A DNA stretch of 64,000 bases from the NCBI GenBank assembly GCA_022113835.1, contig JAILWY010000027.1:13868501-13932500 (forward strand). The letters run 5' to 3'. The position numbers and the translations under genes are program-made. The notes below the pieces were generated by a model. That model made no database searches. It saw nothing but the letters and a program-made list of their open reading frames with translations, and was not told the origin of the DNA. Of this stretch, positions 48,940 through 60,639 are shown one piece after another. How positions within the stretch are numbered: position 1 is the stretch's first letter; each line of letters opens with the position of its first letter. The DNA is from Atopsyche davidsoni. Taxonomy: Eukaryota; Arthropoda; Insecta; Trichoptera; Hydrobiosidae.

Positions 48940-49400
48940 TCACGAAAGTCGCAGACTGCGGTCACCCGCTCGAAGAGCGCCGCAGTGTCTCACGCGAGAA
49001 AATATTGCCATAACGCCTTATCAACATATCTGCCCTCTCCTGGCTCCTCCTCCCCCCTCGCCGCTCGGCCGCGGAGGCGGGGGAGCCCGCCGGGAGTCGG
49101 GATCGGGACTCGGGACAGTCAGTCTGCCCGCGCTCGTCCCGGCGGTCGGTCAGCTCCCGCGCCGCTGCCGCTGTCGATGGCTCACCGGAGGGCCCGCTGA
49201 GCCTCTTGCTGCGTCGACCTTCGCTCGTGCGGTGATCGCATCCGGACGTGCGGCGGGAGCGCACTGTACTGTCGAAAACGGCACTCCTGCAGAGAAGCTG
49301 GCAGAAGTCGCGAATGATCAATGCTGATCCGACGGAACGGGTCGGTTTCCGAGACAGCCGCAGCTTGAATATTTTAGTCCGAATCTGAATTTCTCTCAAA
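48940..49400. promoter_or_regulatory. GC-rich, CpG-rich block upstream of the Ig gene
   Basis: About 450 bases rich in CG dinucleotides in otherwise AT-rich DNA, ending about 150 bases before the start codon. It could be the promoter or 5' UTR of the Ig gene. No TATA box or initiator stands out. Confidence 0.4.
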
Positions 49401-49518
49401 GTTTTCGGTTAACTGCGAAACGTTATGAATATTCATATCGCCACTTATTTATCGGTTTATTAAGTTCCGACATCCAAAGTGTAGAATGATGAAATATTGA
49501 AATACATTATTCATAATT

Positions 49519-49557
49519 ATGACCGAAATGAAAGTCCGTTCGAGTAGTTGCCTCTGA
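49519..49557 (+). promoter_or_regulatory. 12-codon upstream ORF overlapping the start codon
   Basis: An ATG at 49519 opens a short frame whose TGA ends on the A of the main ATG (TGATG at 49555-49559). In eukaryotes such an overlap can tune translation by termination and re-initiation. The transcript start is unknown, so whether it is in the mRNA is inference. Confidence 0.45.
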
Positions 49558-49665
49558 TGCCGAGAGGGAAGGACATGCCGGCGCTCGCAGCTCTCCCGGC
49601 CGCCGCCGGGTTCTGCCTGGCCGTCTTCCTGGCCCTTGTGACCTCTTCCGTCGCCGACCGGACAG
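49557..49665 (+). CDS. Exon 1: start codon and signal peptide
   Basis: ATG at 49557 opens a frame with MPRGKDMPALAAL, then a hydrophobic core (FCLAVFLALV) and a plausible cleavage region (TSSVAD), so it is a good secretory signal. The only donor that keeps phase with exon 2 is ACAG|GCAAGC at 49665/49666, a GC-type donor. A second in-frame Met lies six codons in. Choice of this exon as the first coding exon is inference; an unseen alternative first exon is possible. Confidence 0.7.
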
Positions 49666-50906
49666 GCAAGCTCGTCACGCACCGTCACGTCGCCGTGATA
49701 GCGTACCCTTGTGCCACCCCATTACTGTCATTTTAGCTTTCATAAGCCAACATTGTCCCCGTGCTTTATTTTATACGTTTGAATAATGTAGAAAATGTAT
49801 AAATAAATACAACTTTTTTTAGTAAAACGTACAAAAACCCAAGCAAAGAATTTAACAAGAATAGTTTTTACACATTCTAATGTTTTATTTTAAATAGATA
49901 AAGCGATTAATTAAGAAACGAAAATGCAAGCAAACACAAATATTTTGTTTAAATTTTCAAATTTAAAATGGCTGGTGAATATATAATAAATCGAATATAT
50001 TGAACTTTATGGAACAAGCTATTACCTATGTTCTTTATTGTTTACGGCACTATTTACACAGTACTCAATTCATACATAAAGCGTCTAAAAAATGAGAATG
50101 TGGTCGGTTCCCACCTGTCACAATAAAAAAATTGCGGTTTTTCTCGACGTGCGAAAATGTTAGTTAAAATAAACATGTATCTTTAAAAAGACTTGTATTA
50201 ATTAAATATTTAAAAAACAATGTGTAACAAACACTGCACCAAAAAATATATATAGTATTTATTTACACAATACTTAACTATAACTAAAAAAATACGAAGC
50301 CAGCTTAAATTTCATTAATTCCTCTCAGCGTTTGATGTACAGTTGATTAATTATTATATGACAATAAAACCTTTTGCGAAAAAGTCAAAGACCAATTAAG
50401 AGTGTTTTCAATGTGATAATGGGCAATACTGACTTCCCGAAACTACGCAATTTATAGCCTCGAATGCTGCTTTACACACATCGCGGTATTGCATAATATG
50501 GCTAACTATACGTTTTTTTCGTTATTAATATAGTAATTATCATTAAACAAAAAAACAAAAAAATTACTTTGTGATTATAAAACTTTAAACAATGTATACT
50601 TTTACTGTCATTAAATTTTGTTTGCACTACAAGAACATATTTATTATGCTATTGTAAGGAATAAAAAGTATGTATATATATAGTATGTATGTATATATAA
50701 ATATATTATATATATATGGAATATATATATATATTTTATTTTTTTTGCAGTAAAGTTTGGGAACAGTTTGACAGCTAAATTTGAATTATAGAACAACGTG
50801 TCTTCATTATTGAAAAATATTTAAAAAATAATGAAAGCTTGGCAGCCTTTTAAAACATTACTGCAAAAATGGCGACAAATTCAAATCTTGCGTTAATTTG
50901 GGACAC

Positions 50907-50948
<42 letters not shown>

Positions 50949-53900
50949 TACACTCATTGCTTACATTAAAATGATACTATAATATATTTTCATTCATTGG
51001 ATAGTCGTAGCCAATGCATTGCTCATAATTAGTTACTACTTTAATATATTTTTCTTGTAGAAAATTGATTCGAGGTTGAATAACAAGTTATTAGAGACTA
51101 TCCATTATTTAAAACTTTTTTAATTAAGTCAACGTGCAGACCAAAGATGTGTTTTTTTTAGAGGGCCAAGACAATCAGATAGCAACGCCTGGTAAATGGA
51201 ATAACATGCCTTCTGAGCAGCTATCGTTTTTCCTTGACCAGTCTAGTGGCACGGGGTAGCTTTTTATTCTAGAGATCATTTAGACGTGCATTTAGCATAT
51301 TACGGTCATACATATTTTAGAGTCGCTGTCGGTGTCGGTTAACAGTCCTAGCCCCATCAGGTTTTAGCAGCTTTTAGTAGACCACACCCTTCTGATCTCA
51401 GCATCATAGTATTACCTTTAAACGATGGCTATTCGGCTTTGCTGTTGATGGCTTGCACTGTGATTTGATTTTTCGTACTTAGGTATATCAAATGCACCCA
51501 TTTTTAAAAACCTGTGACTACGGACGCATGTCTTTTTTTCCATTTAAACAGTAAATCACATGTGTAAAATTTTATTTAATATCCCTATTAATCAATTCAC
51601 ACGGCTTGCAATCCCTTTGATTTTGAATCATACCGCGATTTTAAATGCCCTGAGACAACTATTTTGGTTGAAATTATTTTTTCAGCTAGTTTTTAAGAGT
51701 TAGATTTGCATTTTCATCGCAAACATTGCTATCCGTTAAGCATCGTCTCTATTGATTTTGGTTGGCCAGGAAATTCCTCGTCCTTTGAGCCAATTCTTTA
51801 ATTTTTTTCATTTTCTATACCATTAGTTACGAGCTTAAAACAACTAAGCATATCCTCTACAAGCTTTGGACATCAATAGTCCGAGACTTTAAATGAAAAA
51901 AAGCAAAAACTAACGCTTCTCGCAAATTCAATTTTATTGTTAAAAAGCCCTATGTTCTCGATTCAATGAGAAAACCAGGTAGAACCTCCGTAGTCGTCCC
52001 CGATCGCCCCACTGACCAGCTGTCCGACTGCTTGTCGTTGCAGACCGGCGGGGCCTCAGCAGCAGCTCTGCGAGCCGAGCTCCTGAGGGGGCGGTGGACG
52101 AGTACACCAACGGTGAGTCCTGCCGTCCAGCAATCTCTCGATTCGTCATATGTGTATTACCCTTGAAATCAAATTTATCAAAAGACACGGTCGATAATAA
52201 ATGCGTACGAACGTAATTTTTCACCGAACTGAAGTTTTTTTTTACGAAAACATTCAAAACCCCAAAGTTTATTTCCAAACACATAGTCAGTTATCACAGT
52301 GCAGGTATGAATAAAACACGAGCAGCAACTGTTGGTGTTGTGCTCTCCTGCACTGGCCATCAGCATAAACCGACCGTTGAATTTTAAAATTCGATTTCAA
52401 GAGGAGGAAGAGGACTCGCGGGTGGCCCGTTAAATATTGATGATCGTCCGTCGCATCCCGCACTCGGGGCATGTCCTGCTCGATTTAGCTCAGCTGTATT
52501 TGCAAAAATGCAGTTTTTGAATAGTAATTTACGACTCTAATTTAAATAATAAATTTTACCTCATGAGAATAACCATCGGCGTTAAATCCCGTTTCACCAA
52601 ACACAGACTAGTAAAATCTTTAGTACTTCATTTTTGAACAGGGAAATGGAAAATTAAGATATTTTAATAAAAAAATATAAATACATGTACAACTTAATAT
52701 TTCAAAATAATTATTATATCGACAACAACAAAAAAGTATTTTTCAACATTGAAGTATTTTATTTCAAATATCAAAATGGAATTCCAACAAGTACCTACTC
52801 TGTGTCAAAAAATATTGATTAGTTAATATATCATTCTATAGCTAATTTTTCAAAGATAATCAATGAAAAAAGGGACATTGAGAGGAGGAATCTAGGATGC
52901 GGAATTCACGACAGTGGCTGGAAGATGAAATTACAGCCGAATTAGTGAGAGGGCCCAGGATATAAATGTATATACAAATTATCTGAATCTCCTAGCCAAT
53001 TGGCTATGAAAATATGTTTAAAAACTATATATATATTAATGAACTTAAAAAAATACAAATTAATGATCAATTACTAACCTTTGGTTTATGTGTCGACGAG
53101 TAAATATGGTGACTTGTTTCAGAGTCCCTGTTTCCACAATTTGCTGAGCCTATTCCCAACGTGACAGTCTCTGTGGGAAGAGATGCACTTCTAGCCTGCG
53201 TGGTGGACAACCTTAGAAACTTCAAGGTAATTTAATGTGACTTTTATTTATATCACCTGTAGCTGTGCGGGTTATGAGTAAGGATTATATTTATTTTCAT
53301 TTGACTACTATTTTTGCAACCGTAATCAGCATTGTTTTATCATAGCCCAATAAGCCTGTTAATTAATAAAAGTATTTATTATCAAATATGATAATAACAT
53401 AAAGATTTTCAGTATGTTCATAATGATGCTACGTTTCATACTTGCTTTATTATAAAATATATTGAAATAGCATAGATATACTATTAAATTCACATAAATT
53501 TTTAGCAACATCATATTCTAATATCTAGGAACAAGGCTTTAATAGCCGAGGAGGCGAGAGTTTTTGGATCCCTCCGGTGTTATAAAATAATTTTTGAGGA
53601 AATGTTGCGTCGTTTCTTGTCGCTGTTTTTTAATAAACAATTTATATAGATAAGTAAAAAGTGCGAACTAATTAAAATAATTAAACACAATCATTGGTTT
53701 AATTTTCTGTGCTCAATCCTTTGACTTCTACGGTGTATTTTAAAATCCAAGTGAATAATGCTACAAGTTGTTATTATTTTAGAAAAATAAATATATTTAT
53801 TATGGGTGCACTAATCATATATTGTGCGTTTGGGATGAACGCAAACGGTTTATTTCCTCATTCTCTCTGATTAGATTGCGAGAGCAAGATGCTTTTTATA

Positions 53901-55982
53901 AAGTGAGGCATAAGATTTGACATTGTGGATATTAGCAGAAGTTTAGAACATTTTCGTGGTTATATTATATTCACATTTTATATTTTAGTGTTATTTGTTT
54001 TGTATTCACCAACAAAACCGTATAGTAATTCCGAACTATCGCCCTCCTTAGAAGCTATTATCGTAAAATGTGCATTTATCTATATGTTTATTCTTTTACG
54101 TTACTTAATTTTTGAGTGTTCTTAATTATCGTCCGTCTTATCGTTAAATGTGCATTTATATATTATGGAGATTACTGAAAGTTGGGTTTTACATAACTTT
54201 TTCCCTCGTCTATTATTCTAATTATTATTATAAATATTATCATCAAAACAGTATTTGTGAAAGTGGTTATTTGTAAATGTATATTTTTCCCAACTATTAT
54301 CACTTTTATTCATAATATTTATCTTATGGTTTTAATAAAGGAAAACAGAGATAACGTATTAAGTCTATAGATATACATTGTAGACATGATTCTGTAAAAT
54401 TAAACGTTTTAAATGTTAATTCGTTAAAAAAAATTAAGAAGCTTTTGAACATACTTGTTATATTATCCGGGATTACAGTTCACTGTCAGGGACTTCTTCT
54501 GCAACATAACATATTATATCGCGAAAACGGTATGTTATTTCGATTGAAAATATTTTTCGTTAAATTCAATTTATTATAAGTCTTCATAATGACATCGGAA
54601 AGTGAAAGTGATGAAAGTATATAATGGCACCTGATCAAGGATTTTGAAAAGTCAGCAGCTCTACCAGATCTAAAATTGATATTTCGATAACTAACTCGAA
54701 ATAGAAGAAGCATTTTTAAATGAAGATTTTGCCAATATACCTCATTTACCAGAATTTGAAAAATTCCGCCCAAAACATCCGCCGCTTAGAGACATGTCGC
54801 TAATTGCGTTCTTCAATTTATTTTTTACCGTGGAATTGTGGCAGCTAATTGTTGAAAGTAATCAATATGCCTAACTATATATTAATTCAAAATCTCTTTC
54901 TGCTCGTTCAAGAGTGGAAGAAATGAAAGCTCTTTTTAGCATAATAATGGAAATGAATCTATCTGTCAGACCAAATATTCTAGTATACTGATGCAAAAAT
55001 TTCAGGTGTGTTCCCTAATTTCGAAAAACTATGGAAAGAGATGGATTTTTATTTTACTATTATTGAAATTTTTGCACATAAGTACTTAAGTTTTACACCC
55101 TTCAAATCACGATGAATAAGATGTGTGTGCAAAATTAATTTGTTATTCGATCATGCCAATACTCTTTTCCGATATCACTATACTCCGCATCAGTATATAA
55201 AAATCGATGTATTGACGAAAAATCTCACAGAACTTCTGCAATATTTACCTAATAAAAACGCCACAAGTGAGGTATCAAGTTTCGGATGCTGTCTGATTCC
55301 ATTTCTAGGTATTGTATGACATTTTTATGCTATAAAGGAGAAAAATAACATAGAAACCCAAAGATCGCGTACTATGTGTGAAACGGCATTTGTTTAAGGG
55401 AACATTAAAAATATTGTTAAAAAAATTCAATTTGTTTTCATTTTTTCAAATAAATTATATTTTTAACAAACTTTTAAAATTATCTTTTTGTTTGTTTTAT
55501 TTAATTTAAAAAAGGTTTTATTTTTATTGTTTATAAATAAAATTGTAAATGTTTATTTATATTTTGTGTAACTTATACTTTTTTATGTAATTTGTTTAAA
55601 GCTTTCTTAAAAATAAATAAATCTATAATAATTCAATTTATTTAATGCATTTTTCAAATTTAAAAACCTACCTTACCAAAAATTAGTGCCTATTTTACAC
55701 AAATAATTAAAAATTCATGATAAATATTTTCTATCGCTGATGTCAACGCGCAGTAAGTATTTGCTTTCGAGCGCAGTAGTCTTCGAACGTTTAACAATCG
55801 ACGATATATCGTTGTTTAGAAATTAAAGGGCTAAGAAATAATAATTTTGAAATATCAAAATCAAGCACTTGTTTATTTTTTTATATAAATACCAATTTCT
55901 TATAATAAATTCAGGTATACTTTAAATATTTTTGACAGAGAGGTCTTGGTGGAATTCCATTTTAATATTTCAAATAAATAAA

Positions 55983-56015
<33 letters not shown>

Positions 56016-56329
56016 TTTTTTTATTATTTATAATTATCCATGTAACTTATGTGAACTACTTCCATCTAAGGTAGCATGGGTGCGTGTGGATACCCAGACC
56101 ATTCTCAGCATCCACCACAACATCATCTCGCAGAACCCGCGTATCAGCCTGTCGTACAACGACCATCGCTCGTGGTATCTGCACGTGAAGGCGGTGCAGG
56201 AGGGCGACCGCGGCTGGTACATGTGTCAAGTCAACACGGACCCCATGCGCTCCCGCCAGGGCTACCTGCAAGTCGTGGGTGAGTCTGATAAGGTGATATA
56301 AAAGATGTGTAATTCTAGGCAATCGCCCC

Positions 56330-56387
<58 letters not shown>

Positions 56388-59300
56388 TTACATATATATA
56401 TATTTATTTATACTATAAAAAAAAAAAGTGCCACCAGTGATCATCGATGAGAAGACGTCCACGGACCTGGTGGTGCGTGAGGCCAGCAACGTGACGCTGG
56501 TTTGCAAGGCGGCGGGCTACCCTGAGCCATACGTCATGTGGAGGCGCGAGGATGGGGAGGATTTCAACTACAATGGAGAAAATGGTGAGTTTCTTCATAA
56601 AAATCAGAATGGTTTTTTTCCCCCCTTAAAATAATCAGCTCTCAATCTCAATCAACTTGAATGTATTGATTTTATAATTTTAGTTTTGTTTTTATTAAAT
56701 TTCAGTGAACGTAGTGGACGGAGATACACTGGCTATCACAAAAGTATCACGACTGCACATGGGCGCCTACCTCTGCATCGCCTCCAACGGAGTACCTCCA
56801 TCCATTAGCAAGAGGGTCATGCTCATGGTGCAGTGTGAGTACCGACCGTCGATCAGTGGCCCTGACCCGATGCGGGAAAGCGAGTTATCATCACTGATGA
56901 AGGTTTTCTTTTGCAGTTCCGCCCATGTTATCCATACCCAACCAACTGGAGGGCGCATACTTGGGCCAGGACGTGTCCTTGGAGTGTCACACGGAAGCCT
57001 ACCCCGCCTCCATTAACTACTGGACTACCGAGAGAGGAGACATGATCCTTTCCGGTCAGTGCTCATGTTTTCGTCTGTTAAATACGCAATGTTTAAATTC
57101 TGCCTCCTCTAGCTTGGGAGGAAGATCTTACGATATTTTCAAATACAGGATAGTTTGCAACAATACATTATTTACATATTTTTATTAACTCATTTTAAAT
57201 GGGTAACCAAATTGACTAAACTGATGTGCATAGCGGGCAAAATTCACGAAAAATTGCGTGTGTGAAATCCAGTCAATACACAAGAGTGTAAAGATGATTT
57301 GCACTCTTTGATTTTTTTTCCGTTTTGCAACTCCGAGTTAATTATGAGATTTTTGTTAATAAATTAAATGTTTTTGTTACACAATAGTTTATAATTGTAA
57401 AACAAATTAATAAAATCCTTTTATGATATTGTTTTGATTGTTTAGTTGTAAGGTAATAAAAATAGAAGAGATAGGAGTCTGTCAATAATTTATTTTGCAT
57501 ACAATTTAAAGTTTAAATTTTATTTTGGTGTGGTATTTTTTAAAACGCTCTATACATTTAAATTATGAGTGATCGGGATGTAAACAACAACAAGACGAAA
57601 TTTATTGTTCCTTATCTTTATTACACAATCAAATGTTAAAGAAGTAACTTTGAAGAGTCTAAACAAAAATGACGAGCTGTAAACCTATAGAGTAAAATGA
57701 CCTTTTGCCGCTTTTAGAGTAAACACATTCAAAAAGGTACAAATACCTGTACAAGGTACAATACAGCAGTTCGCTAAACGGCTATTAGTACCCGCCCTGA
57801 TTTTAGACAGCAGTCCGCGAAACGGGTACTAGTACCCGCCCCGCCTTTAGTGTGTTAATATTATGACTGTACTATCATTGAAATCGTAAACGATGCACAC
57901 TTGCTCGATCAGACAAGCCGCGCTGCTGCACGCAAATGCTTTATTCTGCCGACAGGGTCATCTCGCAACGTTTTGTCCTGGTTTCTTAAAAAAACTGTTA
58001 ATAATAATGCCCCAGGAAAATATTCAGCATAATCTTAAAGTGAAAATTTCGAATGTGACTAAGTCACTAAGTTTGAATACAACAGTGTGAATTTTAACAA
58101 TATGTATCTCGATATTTGATCGGTTATTGGAGAATTTCTCATTTTGCAGTAGGCTTAGCCTTGTTCTTAAAATATACGAAACACGTGACATCTAATCCAA
58201 AATGCCTCTCGTATTTCATTATAGAAATGGAACCTACAGGTGACAAGTACGAGGCGAGCTCGGCGGACAGCGGCTATAACCGCTACATGACGCTCAAGAT
58301 CCGCGCCGTAGGCGAGAGGGACTTCGGCTCCTACAAGTGCGTGGCCAAGAACTCCCTCGGGGAGACCGACGGAGTCATCCGGCTGGACGGTGAGTTTCTG
58401 ACTCAGCGCATCCATGTTGTTTATTTAGTCTACTAGGATTATACGTATGGCTGTTCCTAACGTGTCCATGAATTTTATTGGTTCTTGTTTGATTAAAAGT
58501 AATATATATTATAATTATACTTTAACTATCGTAACCAAAATATTTTTCCGTTATTGTGAGAATGTTATGATATATTCAAGTATAGCACCGACACTTCTTG
58601 TGGTGACGCCGTGCCACCATGCCGGTCTCGCACAGCGCCAGCACCTTCAGCACTCGACCGAGCCGCTGTTTCCTCAATGAATGACAATAATGTTTTCTTT
58701 ATGACTTATCGTACACTTTATTGTGACTATTTTATTTTTCCGATTTACAACAGACTTTAGTAAATGAATGCAGCTTTATTTTAAACATGTTTGTTTTTAA
58801 GCCTTCGCATTAAAAAAAACCCGTCAATGCTCGATTTCATATCGGTAGGTTTCTTTTATCTGGATCTTTTCCCAAATAATAGTCCACGCATTCTACGTTA
58901 TAAGCAAAGTTTTGTAAAATTATGATTTTCATATTTTCAGAGATACCTGCTCCCTCCACTACTACCACCGAGTCCGCAGCTTCCAATGAAGTTAATTCGA
59001 TCAGGAAAAAGGGTAAAGTATAAAAAACTTTCTTTATTTGAGGCGTTTTTTTTTTTTTAATTTTTCGGTTATCATTTTGATATTTATTTTAGAAAAACAC
59101 CGAAGAAAACTGAGCAAGCAGAAGTACGCGCAGAACAAAGTTATCGATGACTACGAGCTGCCCGAGTGGTCAGACTCAGGTAAGTGCGCGGCGAGTCGGG
59201 TCGAGGGTGGGCGAGGCCGGGCGAGACCGGAAGAGATCAGTAAAGCAGTTCTTGTTGCAGACGCCGCCGGCTCGGTGCGCCCGCCGCCTTCCGCGCTGAG

Positions 59301-59400
59301 CTGCGCGCCCGGGGCCCTCCGCGTGCCCCGTCTGCTTGCGCACCTCACCCTGGCGCTGCATGTCTTACAGACTCTTAACAAGTGTATCGTCTCTAGATGA
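49557..59400 (+). CDS. DIP/lachesin-like, probably GPI-anchored Ig-superfamily cell-surface protein (11 coding exons, 458 aa)
   Basis: Model: join of 49557-49665, 52044-52112, 53123-53226, 56071-56278, 56429-56584, 56706-56834, 56917-57054, 58225-58389, 58941-59012, 59093-59179, 59261-59400. All phases agree and the frame ends in TGA. Residues 1-34 are a signal peptide. Ig1 has Cys85, Trp97 and Cys146 with the DIP/lachesin hallmark CQVNTDPMRS; Ig2 has Cys189, Trp201, Cys239; Ig3 has Cys282, Trp294, Cys343 and the family signature CVAKNSLGETDG. A basic stalk (about 361-412) follows, then a hydrophobic tail near 435-450 that could be a GPI signal. Known of the family: DIPs and lachesin are neuronal or septate-junction surface proteins, and DIPs bind Dpr proteins to specify synaptic partners. 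Which DIP or lachesin paralogue this is cannot be told here. Introns 2-10 have GT-AG borders; intron 1 is the least certain part. Confidence 0.88.
50739..50907 (+). mobile_element. mariner-derived MITE, copy 2, in intron 1 of the Ig gene
   Basis: Shares GAACAACGTGTCTTCATTAT, AATGAAAGCTTGGCAGCCTT and the end GCGTTAATTTGGGACACC with the copy at 15.1 kb. The left terminus is lost. (AT)n follows at once. Confidence 0.75.
52044..52112 (+). CDS. Exon 2: Ser-rich linker before Ig1
   Basis: The acceptor follows a pyrimidine-rich stretch ending TTGCAG; the donor is AACG|GTGAGT. In phase with both neighbours it encodes a linker with a run of Ser and an acidic end (EGAVDEYTN). Joining to exon 3 gives TNESLFPQFAEP, the usual entry to the first Ig domain. 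Confidence 0.72.
52735..52815. mobile_element. Fold-back MITE end, solo fragment
   Basis: TTTATTTCAAATATCAAAAT then GGAATTCCAACAAGTACCTA matches one end of the family in reverse orientation. It is in intron 2 of the Ig gene. Confidence 0.6.
53123..53226 (+). CDS. Exon 3: first half of Ig1
   Basis: It encodes FAEPIPNVTVSVGRDALLAC and then VVDNLRNFK, with the first Ig1 cysteine (Cys85). It ends at phase 0 just before the VAW motif, so Ig1 is split between the two halves of the fold. Confidence 0.88.
54590..55410 (+). pseudogene. piggyBac-type transposase relic in intron 3 of the Ig gene
   Basis: Fragments read FNLFFTVELWQLIVESNQYA and, near 55270-55340, GIKFRMLSDSISRYCMTFLC YKGEK, which match the conserved N-terminal and middle blocks of piggyBac-like transposases. 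Many stops and frame changes. TTAA-flanked ends were not identified. Confidence 0.68.
55917..55975. mobile_element. Fold-back MITE end, solo fragment
   Basis: TTTTTGACAGAGAGGTCTTG then GTGGAATTCCATTTTAATAT is the other orientation of the same end. It leads into (AT)n in intron 3 of the Ig gene. Confidence 0.6.
56071..56278 (+). CDS. Exon 4: second half of Ig1
   Basis: Begins VAWVRVDTQTILSIHHNII and ends with WYMCQVNTDPMRSRQGYLQV, which is close to the DIP/lachesin family consensus. It contains the Ig1 Trp and second Cys. Donor GTG G|GTGAGT. Confidence 0.93.
56334..56404. repeat. (AT)n in the intron between Ig-gene exons 4 and 5
   Basis: Fills about half of a 150-base intron and sits 24 bases from the exon-5 acceptor, where a pyrimidine tract would be expected. 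Confidence 0.95.
56429..56584 (+). CDS. Exon 5: first half of Ig2
   Basis: Acceptor is an A-rich stretch ending AAAG, with no pyrimidine tract, yet the protein join VV|PPVIIDEKTSTDLVVRE is family-typical. It holds Cys189 (VTLVCKAAGYPEP) and Trp201 (VMWRRED). Donor AATG|GTGAGT. Confidence 0.9.
56706..56834 (+). CDS. Exon 6: second half of Ig2
   Basis: Encodes GDTLAITKVSRLHMGAYLC and IASNGVPPSISKRVMLMVQ, the Ig2 F-G strands with Cys239. Acceptor TTTCAG, donor CAGT|GTGAGT; the split codon gives Phe with exon 7. Confidence 0.92.
56917..57054 (+). CDS. Exon 7: first half of Ig3
   Basis: Acceptor TTTTGCAG, donor TCCG|GTCAGT. Encodes PPMLSIPNQLEGAYLGQDV and then LEC, so the first Ig3 Cys (282) and Trp294 (NYWTTERGD) are here. 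The 82-base intron before it is one of the shortest in the gene. Confidence 0.92.
57740..57850. repeat. Short tandem duplication in intron 7 of the Ig gene
   Basis: Two diverged units of about 54 bases: ACAGCAGTTCGCTAAACGGC...AGTACCCGCCC and ACAGCAGTCCGCGAAACGGG...AGTACCCGCCC. Confidence 0.75.
58225..58389 (+). CDS. Exon 8: second half of Ig3
   Basis: Encodes GDKYEASSADSGYNRYMTLK and FGSYKCVAKNSLGETDG, with Cys343. This is one of the best matches to the DIP/lachesin family in the window. Donor GACG|GTGAGT. Confidence 0.93.
58941..59012 (+). CDS. Exon 9: Thr/Ser-rich stalk
   Basis: Acceptor ATTTTCAG, donor AAGG|GTAAAG. Encodes EIPAPSTTTTESAASNE and NSIRKKG, a low-complexity stalk of the kind that follows Ig3 in this family. 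Confidence 0.8.
59093..59179 (+). CDS. Exon 10: basic stalk
   Basis: Encodes a Lys/Arg-rich stretch (KHRRKLSKQKYAQ) followed by an acidic one (VIDDYELPEWSDS). Donor TCAG|GTAAGT is strong, but the following 81 bases are also open in this frame. Confidence 0.8.
59261..59400 (+). CDS. Exon 11: hydrophobic C-terminus and stop
   Basis: Acceptor CTTGTTGCAG. The frame gives a Pro/Ala-rich segment, then LLAHLTLALHVLQTL, a few polar residues and TGA at 59398-59400. The hydrophobic tail fits a GPI-attachment signal; the short polar end after it is a little unusual. Acceptor and stop are seen, the anchor is inferred. Confidence 0.75.
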
Positions 59401-60630
59401 GGCACTTAATTTGTAATTATCATTCTTGTATGTGTAAATATATACTAATTGCTTCAAGGAATATGTATTATAAAGCCACATTTGACCGTATTATGAATGT
59501 ATGTTTAATATGTACAGTAAAATGATAGTTTTTAATTTTAACAAAAATGTTAAAATTTAAACATAATATATAAGTTGATATGTATATTAAATTTCTACTA
59601 ATAATATTTTTATTTACCAACAATTTAATTGAGGTTCAGTATATTGCCGTCAAATGAAAATCTTAATATCCTTCAATTATAACTATAGTTTTTACTAATT
59701 GATGGTTTTTAAATATAAATAATAATTTTAAAAAAAACCAAACGAGGCGAATATCCGAAGCCTTTTTAGTATGAATTATATTATTTCGTTCTTAAGCAAA
59801 ACTGATAATTCCTGCGGTGAGCTTCTCAGGCCACACCCCGAGCACCGCTGCAGGAGGAGCTCCGTCTGCTGCCGCCCCCGCAATTGTAGCTGTTGATATT
59901 GAGCACAGTTGAAGGTTTGGTGCAGATTATGCAACCTCAAAATATTTGTAAATATGTATGTACTTACATTGAGAATTTTTTAAAATAAATTCTAAATCCA
60001 TTATCTGCGTTTGATTATTATGTTACAGCATTGGTACAGCGTTTTAATTCCATTGACCAAAAATTATTGAGATTTTATCCCATTTAAATTATTTAGATCT
60101 GCAGTTTCAGTTATTCCTTATAAAATATTAAATAAGGCCAAGTCCAAATATGTATAATGTATATTGCGCAGACAATTGCGCAATGGTTTAGTCGAGTAAT
60201 AAACCTCATTAAGTACGGACGTGTATTTCTCTCAGTATACATATTCAAATAAAAAAAATAACAAAACGCTTTCTGACAGAGTTAGGTTTGATTTTGTTAG
60301 GTGACATAAGCCATCGAGGTTTTACCTTTTTTTTAAAAATGAATTAAATATTGAAAATAAAATATTTATTTTTAATTATTTGTTGTGTAAATTATGACTT
60401 TTCATAAAATGTAAAAACATATAAATAAAAACCTACAAATATTCGATGTACCATAAAGTTTTTTTCTTTTTTTGTGTCGGCGGTGCAGTATGCACTTAGT
60501 TGGGACTCGATCTTTGAGCTGTACATTTGTTTTTTGTATTATTGTTTATCAACGCAGCCTAGCCACCTTTTAAATCACATTTTTATGACTCTTTTTTAAT
60601 CAATGGCGAAGAATTTCAATCCAAACATTT
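59401..60630. other. 3' flank or UTR of the Ig gene
   Basis: AT-rich with a short GC-rich interval at 59810-59890. Candidate polyA signals as noted. No other gene seen. Confidence 0.5.
59984..59989 (+). terminator. Candidate polyadenylation signal
   Basis: First canonical AATAAA after the stop codon, about 585 bases downstream; another occurs near 60198. AT-rich DNA produces this hexamer often, so the call is weak. Confidence 0.3.
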
Positions 60631-60639
60631 TCTGCGTTG

